NCBI GenBank assembly: GCA_900764755.1
Contig: CAAFPE010000096.1
Coordinates: 1 to 19,913, forward strand
Direction: 5' to 3'
Source: an uncultured Oscillospiraceae bacterium
GTDB lineage: Bacteria; Bacillota; Clostridia; Oscillospirales; Oscillospiraceae
Length of the DNA: 19,913 nucleotides
Below are positions 16,353 through 19,913 of this stretch, one piece after another (position 1 is the stretch's first letter; every line of letters starts with the position of its first letter). Both the position numbers and the translations under genes were made by a program. The notes under the pieces are model-generated. The model did not search any database. It worked only from the letters and a program-made list of their open reading frames with translations, and was not told the origin of the DNA.

Positions 16353-16738
16353 GTGAGTTGGACAAGCTCCGTGAAGCGGCGAAACTGATTGAGGAGATGA
16401 GCCAAGGGCGCCTACAGGTTTGCCCCAGCGTCGTGGGACAGGTCTATATCCGGCCGGAAAACGAAGCCTACCTTGGGCTGGATATGCGGATCAACAGCAT
16501 TCCAGGTCAGCTACGCTATCGAGTGACCTTCTCCTCTCAGATGCGACGGATGGGGGCGGACATGACCTCAGAAGGTCTCAGGACGCTGCTGTCCGAGGTA
16601 GGTCAGACCTATGCGCTGCTAACTGCGCTCGAATCAAGGAGCTATACGCCCACGACAGAGGATCTGACAGCATTTCGGGAAGAACTGTTGGCGGAACAGG
16701 AAGCAAAGTCATTCCCAACTTTGAGTCAGACGATATAA
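16337..16738 (+). CDS. Small protein of unknown function
   Basis: The 133-residue soluble protein starts at ATG 16337 after GGAGGTGA, overlapping the methylase end by 16 bases. It opens with a helix (VSELDKLREAAKLIEEMSQG), then a probable beta region (LQVCPSVVGQVYIRPENEAYLGLDMRI in pieces, and LRYRVTFSSQMRRMG), and ends with helices (LRTLLSEVGQTYALLTALE). There is no catalytic motif or cysteine cluster. Translational coupling suggests it works with, or is dosed with, the methylase. I do not recognise a family. Confidence 0.7.
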   Translation: MAEVVSELDKLREAAKLIEEMSQGRLQVCPSVVGQVYIRPENEAYLGLDMRINSIPGQLRYRVTFSSQMRRMGADMTSEGLRTLLSEVGQTYALLTALESRSYTPTTEDLTAFREELLAEQEAKSFPTLSQTI

Positions 16739-16755
16739 AAGGAGGATAAAAGCAG

Positions 16756-17292
16756 ATGAAATTTAACAAGCAGTTGTCGAATGGCGGCCTCTTTCTCCCC
16801 AGTGCCGCACTCAAAATCAGTGGTTTTGAGGACAGCGGTCAGGTTGAGATCCATGCGCTGAAGAATACAGCGGTCATTATGAAGCAGCAGATGACCGCCA
16901 TGGAACTGATCCAGGCGCTGGACAGTCTGAATCAGCTGTTCATTAATCTCTCTTTCCATTTGGCCAAAACCTGCGGCGCCTGCAGCGGGTGTGAGGGCGA
17001 ATGTCCCTTTGGGGATTTTGAGTACGACAAGATCGAACTGGACGATGATCTGCGGAAAGAAGCCGGCATTCCCACAGATGCCAAACTGAGTCTCTATGTG
17101 GACGAGGAGGATCACACGATTACCGTCTGCGAGGCCGGATATGATCACGACCTGCGGGATATTCCTCCCTACCTGTTGGAGATGATGGCCTTTTCCGGCA
17201 TCTGCCTGGGCGAACTGGAGGAGCGGCTGATGGTCGGAGATATCATTTACGGCGGCAGCACTCGTAGCAGAAAGGAGTGCGAAGATGAGTAA
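16756..17292 (+). CDS. AbrB-like protein with cysteine cluster
   Basis: The 178-residue protein starts at ATG 16756 after AAAGGAGGA. Residues 1-42 (NKQLSNGGLFLPSAALKISG, then VEIHALKNTAVIM) resemble a SpoVT/AbrB swapped-hairpin half, and 88-125 (FEYDKIELDDDLRKEAGIP, LSLYVDEEDHTITVC) resemble another. Between them is a helix and a compact cluster, CGACSGCEGEC (Cys 73, 76, 79, 83), likely metal-binding. AbrB-like domains bind DNA, often as regulators or antitoxins. It overlaps by 8 bases with the similar gene at 17285. DNA binding is inferred from the hairpin pattern only; a metal-dependent regulator is one option. Confidence 0.6.
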   Translation: MKFNKQLSNGGLFLPSAALKISGFEDSGQVEIHALKNTAVIMKQQMTAMELIQALDSLNQLFINLSFHLAKTCGACSGCEGECPFGDFEYDKIELDDDLRKEAGIPTDAKLSLYVDEEDHTITVCEAGYDHDLRDIPPYLLEMMAFSGICLGELEERLMVGDIIYGGSTRSRKECEDE

Positions 17293-17704
17293 GGTATACA
17301 CCTCTGTAAAGATCCGCAAGGATGGCTCTCTGGTACTGCCGGCCTTTGTTATGCGCGGGATGGGCTATGCGCCGGGTGAGGAAGTTCCCATTACCACTCC
17401 GGCGGATCAGTATATCTGCGACTGTGACGCAAACAGCCTGCTGGTAAGCCGTGTTTGCGGGGATGCAGGATGCGCCGGCTATACCAGCGAGGAGCCTGAG
17501 CTCAATCTGCCGGCAGACCTGCTGGCGGAAGCGTCGATTCCTGTGGGAGAGGAAATCACCGTACTGGTGGCGGACGGTGCGTTGCTCATTGTCCCAACGA
17601 CCGAAGACCTTCTGGAGTTACCGGTGGAGTTATGTTGTTTGCTCAACGAGCTGGGCATCAGTCCGTTGTCCATCCAGCTTCCGAACAAGTGCTGCCTGCC
17701 GTAA
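17285..17704 (+). CDS. AbrB-like paralogue of the preceding gene
   Basis: The 139-residue protein starts at ATG 17285, inside the end of the previous gene, after AAAGGAG. Residues 4-40 (VYTSVKIRKDGSLVLPAFVM, then GYAPGEEVPITTP) fit a SpoVT/AbrB domain, and 70-104 (PELNLPADLLAEASIPVGEE, ITVLVADGALLIVP) a second half. Cysteines 45, 47, 58 and 63 lie between the two, the same place as the cluster in the upstream protein, though with different spacing. CC pairs occur near the C-terminus. The pair may form a hetero-oligomer. Function not established. Confidence 0.62.
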   Translation: MSKVYTSVKIRKDGSLVLPAFVMRGMGYAPGEEVPITTPADQYICDCDANSLLVSRVCGDAGCAGYTSEEPELNLPADLLAEASIPVGEEITVLVADGALLIVPTTEDLLELPVELCCLLNELGISPLSIQLPNKCCLP

Positions 17705-17716
17705 GGAGGTTTCAGG

Positions 17717-18442
17717 ATGGAAAAAGAAATCTATCTTTACCCCTACTCTGCAGCCGAAGCTCGTACCAGGAACGAGCTGGCACTTTGGCGGGCGAGCTAT
17801 CAGGCCAACGAGGAATGTGCCCGCGACATCGAGGAGCACATTCGCACCCATTTTGATGGTGCTCACCTGGATGATTCGATGCTGCAGCCCCTTTTGGATA
17901 AGTGGGGGTATAAGCGAATCAATTTCGTCCTTGCCAATACCCTGCAGGAGCTTAGCTACGATGGACGCTTCAGCCGAAAGAACCAGGAGTGGGCGAAAGC
18001 CACCTTCATTCCGCAAGACGGTACTCACAACATCTCGTTAATGGTCAAATCTCATCCTGCGGTATTGGATGGGTTCGTAAATATGGTGCGCGAGGCTTAC
18101 AAGAATCTTGGCCTCTTCGGGCCACAGCACTGTGAGCCGAACTCCTTCGAAAACCTCGACTACGAAGGCCGAGTGTTGGTGCTTTCACCAGACACCCTGA
18201 AGGAGAGCTGCTGGTCGCCCGAAAACCAGCTTTGGCTGGCCCATGATGGATTTGGCTGCTCGCCCCACGCCATTGGGCGCTCTATCCGATCCACCTGTCT
18301 TGGAGATGGAGAACAGACACGGTGGAATCGCACCGACTTCATCGGGGTGCTGCGGGAGGAGTTTCTCCCGGACTGGGCCAAAGAGAAACTGGCTGAGCTA
18401 CAGGCAGAACAGCCCGATATGGGGGTGATGAAAATGACTTGA
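17717..18442 (+). CDS. DUF3849 domain protein
   Basis: The 241-residue protein starts at ATG 17717 after AAGGAGG. Residues about 4-120 match DUF3849: IYLYPYSAAEARTRNELALW at the N-terminus, RDIEEHIRTHFDGAHL, GYKRINFVLANTLQ and DGRFSRKNQEWAK, then SHPAVLDGFVNMVREAYKNL and GLFGPQHCE. The rest (LVLSPDTLKESCWSPENQLW to about 220, including TRWNRTDFIGVL) is a second conserved block often fused to it. The family is confined largely to Firmicute ICEs and phages and is often part of larger multi-domain proteins; its biochemical role is unknown. The tail is VMKMT. It is followed closely by the YodL-domain gene. Confidence 0.85.
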   Translation: MEKEIYLYPYSAAEARTRNELALWRASYQANEECARDIEEHIRTHFDGAHLDDSMLQPLLDKWGYKRINFVLANTLQELSYDGRFSRKNQEWAKATFIPQDGTHNISLMVKSHPAVLDGFVNMVREAYKNLGLFGPQHCEPNSFENLDYEGRVLVLSPDTLKESCWSPENQLWLAHDGFGCSPHAIGRSIRSTCLGDGEQTRWNRTDFIGVLREEFLPDWAKEKLAELQAEQPDMGVMKMT

Positions 18443-18469
18443 TGAAACCAAGAAAGGAGGAATGCCGTC

Positions 18470-19024
18470 GTGAGCATTCAAATGAAAAATGGCTGTCTGG
18501 TTTACTATGGGAACCTCATTGGATACCAAGCCAAAAACCAGACCGAAGTCACCGTTGATCCGCAATTCCGCCGTGAGGAGCTGGAATCCTGGCTTGCACG
18601 GCGCGGACTCGTGCCTCGCTGGGAAGAAGGCGTCTATGAGCGCCTTTCCAACGAGGGCTTTCGCGTCAGTGACAGCTCGCCGGAGTTACAGTCCTGCCGA
18701 ATCTGGCAGCTCAAGCCCGGTACGCCAATTCAGATGCGCTTCATTGGCCTTGATGCCATGGCGCAGAAGTTTGGCGGCCCCACACCTGAACAGTATCATG
18801 TGGTCTATGATGGCCGGATTCAGGACAATGACCTGGAAAAGCTCTGGAACAAATTCAGCCGTACTCCTCTTGGGCCGGACGGTCAGCCGCTGGCTATCTC
18901 CGATGTAGTAGAACTGTACAATGCATCTGGCAGTACCTTCTTCTACATTGATCGCTACGGGTTCCAGCCCATAGAATTTGTGGATCATCCCAGTCAGGAT
19001 CAGTCAATGAGCATGACCCTGTAA
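18470..19024 (+). CDS. YodL-like domain protein
   Basis: The 184-residue protein starts at GTG 18470, 9 bases after AAAGGAGG; an ATG at 18462 is out of frame and stops after three codons. Residues about 77-170 (CRIWQLKPGTPIQMRFIGLD, YHVVYDGRIQDNDLEKLWNK, AISDVVELYNASGSTFFYID, GFQPIEF) fit the YodL-like domain found on many ICE and polyvalent proteins. The N-terminal 60 residues (GNLIGYQAKN, WLARRGLVPRWEEGVYERL) form a separate small conserved unit. No catalytic residues are obvious. The tail is SMSMTL. Co-occurrence with DUF3849 and ArdA-like genes suggests a shared establishment role, which is inference. Confidence 0.78.
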   Translation: MSIQMKNGCLVYYGNLIGYQAKNQTEVTVDPQFRREELESWLARRGLVPRWEEGVYERLSNEGFRVSDSSPELQSCRIWQLKPGTPIQMRFIGLDAMAQKFGGPTPEQYHVVYDGRIQDNDLEKLWNKFSRTPLGPDGQPLAISDVVELYNASGSTFFYIDRYGFQPIEFVDHPSQDQSMSMTL

Positions 19025-19047
19025 ATCCAGAAAGGAGGAATATTTCC

Positions 19048-19437
19048 ATGGCAACCAAAGCCCAGAAAGCCACGACCCAGTCGGAATCCCCTCAGCAGCA
19101 GACGCTCCCCATGCAGTATGATGTTCGCATCCATTCTCTCCGTCTCGACGGCAACTGTCGGGCTCACGCCTCGGTGAACATCAACGGTTGTTTCGCCATC
19201 CGTGGAGTGAAGGTGATGGAGAGCAGCAAAGGACTGTTCGTCTCTATGCCCAGCTATCGCGCTGGCAACGGCGAGTACAAGGATATCTGCTTCCCTGTCA
19301 CCAAAGAGGCCCGGCAAGAGTTCGACAATGCTGTTCTCGATGCCTATCAGCAGGCCCTGACCCAGAGCCAGCAGGTCGGAAGAACTGCCCCGGACCCTAC
19401 GGTCCGGCAGGCACCGGGGCCTGAAATGGCGATGTAA
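19048..19437 (+). CDS. SpoVG-family protein
   Basis: The 129-residue protein starts at ATG 19048 after AAAGGAGGA. Residues about 24-104 match the SpoVG family: YDVRIHSLRLDGNCRAHASV, INGCFAIRGVKVMESSKG, LFVSMPSYR (63-71), DICFPVTKEARQEF. SpoVG of Bacillus and Staphylococcus is a small site-specific DNA/RNA-binding regulator. Versions with longer, low-complexity ends are common in ICEs and phages, as here (Q-rich start, P/Q-rich end). It probably binds nucleic acid, for instance regulating the element. The tail is EMAM. The C-terminal codons contain two mutually exclusive short hairpins (19387-19420), probably incidental. Confidence 0.9.
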   Translation: MATKAQKATTQSESPQQQTLPMQYDVRIHSLRLDGNCRAHASVNINGCFAIRGVKVMESSKGLFVSMPSYRAGNGEYKDICFPVTKEARQEFDNAVLDAYQQALTQSQQVGRTAPDPTVRQAPGPEMAM

Positions 19438-19514
19438 CCTGCCGTATCTGTGTATTACTGACCTGAATCATCCAATCCCAATCATTCATCAAAATTCAAG
19501 GAGGAAATGAACCT

Positions 19515-19778
19515 ATGAAGAAGCTGTATAACAAGATGATCAACACCATGAACTCCGTTTCCCGCAAGGCCGTTGGTACCGTCAACTCTATGGCGTTTTC
19601 CGCCCGCACCGCCCTGAGCAACACCCGCGGCGAGGGTTACATCGACACCGCCGTGAAGATCCTGATTGCCGTGGTGCTTGGCGCCCTGCTGCTGGCTGGA
19701 CTGTACACCCTGTTCGGTGACACCGTGCTGCCCACCGTGACCCAGCGGGTGGAAGACATGTTCAACTATGCCGGCTGA
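19515..19778 (+). CDS. DUF6133-type small membrane protein, pilin-like
   Basis: The 87-residue protein starts at ATG 19515 after AAGGAGGAA; ATG 19508 gives only three codons. A basic N-terminal part (1-38) is followed by RGEGYID and one membrane helix (about 46-67, VKILIAVVLGALLLAGLYTL), then a short polar end with NYAG. It fits the small DUF6133 family of Tn1549-like elements. If cut after Gly39, the mature protein would start with Glu40 and have Asp44 at position +5 just before the helix, the layout of prepilin-type substrates. The next gene, overlapping by 11 bases, encodes a prepilin peptidase, which supports the idea. Whether it is processed is untested. Confidence 0.8.
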   Translation: MKKLYNKMINTMNSVSRKAVGTVNSMAFSARTALSNTRGEGYIDTAVKILIAVVLGALLLAGLYTLFGDTVLPTVTQRVEDMFNYAG

Positions 19779-19892
19779 TGCTGCGGTTCGTTCCGTATGG
19801 TTTTTCTGCACGCTTGCGCTGGCATCCGCCGCTGACCTGCGGCGACATCTCATTCCAAACACCTTTTGTATCCTGACTGCCGTGGCGGGGCT
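19768..19892 (+). CDS. A24 prepilin peptidase, N-terminal fragment
   Basis: About 41 codons are visible from ATG 19768, inside the end of the previous gene, until the adapter cuts the sequence. The frame reads MPADAAVRSVWFFCTLALAS, then AADLRRHLIPNTFCILTAVAG. The DLRxxxIPN motif after a hydrophobic first helix is the signature of the A24 (type IV prepilin peptidase/preflagellin peptidase) aspartic proteases, and its Asp is the first catalytic aspartate. The remaining helices and the second catalytic Asp lie beyond the window. ATG 19778 is in another frame and does not give this motif. Its likely substrate is the pilin-like protein just upstream. Confidence 0.8.
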
Positions 19893-19913
19893 AGATCGGA
19901 AGAGCACACGTCT
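19893..19913. other. Illumina-type adapter remnant
   Basis: The last 21 bases are the standard TruSeq-type adapter start, and the first 19 of them are the reverse complement of the other end of the window. They cut the prepilin peptidase gene. Not genomic. Confidence 0.97.

Larger units (their letters stand above)
8012..19892 (+). mobile_element. Tn1549-like ICE accessory region (partial)
   Basis: From here on all genes point the same way, are tightly packed with overlapping starts and stops, and belong to families typical of clostridial Tn1549/CTn-type elements: ArdA-like proteins, DUF4314, DUF3849, YodL, SpoVG-family, D12 methylase, DUF6133 and an A24 peptidase. Base composition looks lower in GC than the chromosomal left part. 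The exact left boundary is not visible; it lies somewhere between the tRNA and 8125. No integrase, relaxase or type IV secretion gene is in the window, so an integrated plasmid or related element remains possible. Confidence 0.75.

Noticed and set aside
19387..19420. Two mutually exclusive GC hairpins at the end of the SpoVG-family gene
   Set aside because: They are inside the coding sequence of a low-complexity tail and no T tract follows, so there is no good case for a terminator.
8012..19892. CRISPR array, toxin-antitoxin pair, replication origin or oriT
   Set aside because: I looked for spaced direct repeats, short toxin/antitoxin gene pairs and iteron or nick-site-like repeats and saw none I could support. 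The AbrB-like pair lacks a recognisable toxin partner.

Overview
The window looks like one amplified DNA molecule from a GC-rich gut Firmicute, probably Oscillospirales/Ruminococcaceae-like (the Flavonifractor/Faecalibacterium neighbourhood). I base this on codon and GC style, the rpsU and leuS sequences, and the accessory gene families. Both ends are Illumina-type adapter in inverted orientation, so neither end is a natural boundary.

Left part (about 20-7968) is ordinary chromosome: a MATE efflux transporter, a small membrane protein, convergent polyphosphate kinase (ppk1, minus strand), leucyl-tRNA synthetase (leuS), ribosomal protein S21 (rpsU) and a tRNA-Ala(GGC). Promoters with near-consensus -35/-10 boxes precede leuS, rpsU and the tRNA. 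The tRNA locus is not clean. A second copy of only its first 22 bases lies 118 bp upstream, between the promoter and the intact tRNA, and is followed by a 96-bp piece that may end a broken gene and carries an inverted repeat. This resembles the scar of an integrated element.

Right part (about 8012-19892) is a co-directional accessory block of the Tn1549-like integrative conjugative element (ICE) type, cut off by the adapter. It has two transcription units separated by a clear intrinsic terminator near 15.1 kb. The first holds a conserved unknown, three large ArdA-like proteins that each look like two ArdA modules in tandem, a DUF4314-type protein and further unknowns. The second holds a small winged-helix-like protein, a D12-class DNA adenine methylase, two AbrB-like paralogues with cysteine clusters, and DUF3849, YodL-domain and SpoVG-family proteins. 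It ends with a DUF6133-type small membrane protein overlapping the start of an A24 prepilin peptidase. No relaxase, coupling protein, VirB4 or integrase is in the window, so the ICE assignment rests on gene families and order.

The block reads as an anti-restriction and establishment module (ArdA-like DNA mimics plus a methylase), leading into what may be a minimal pilin/peptidase pair. The most unusual pattern is that at least nine of the accessory proteins end in a very similar short Met-rich tail (M-x-M or M-x-L, plus 0-3 residues). The tail occurs on proteins of unrelated families and is absent from the HTH, methylase, AbrB-like and membrane proteins.
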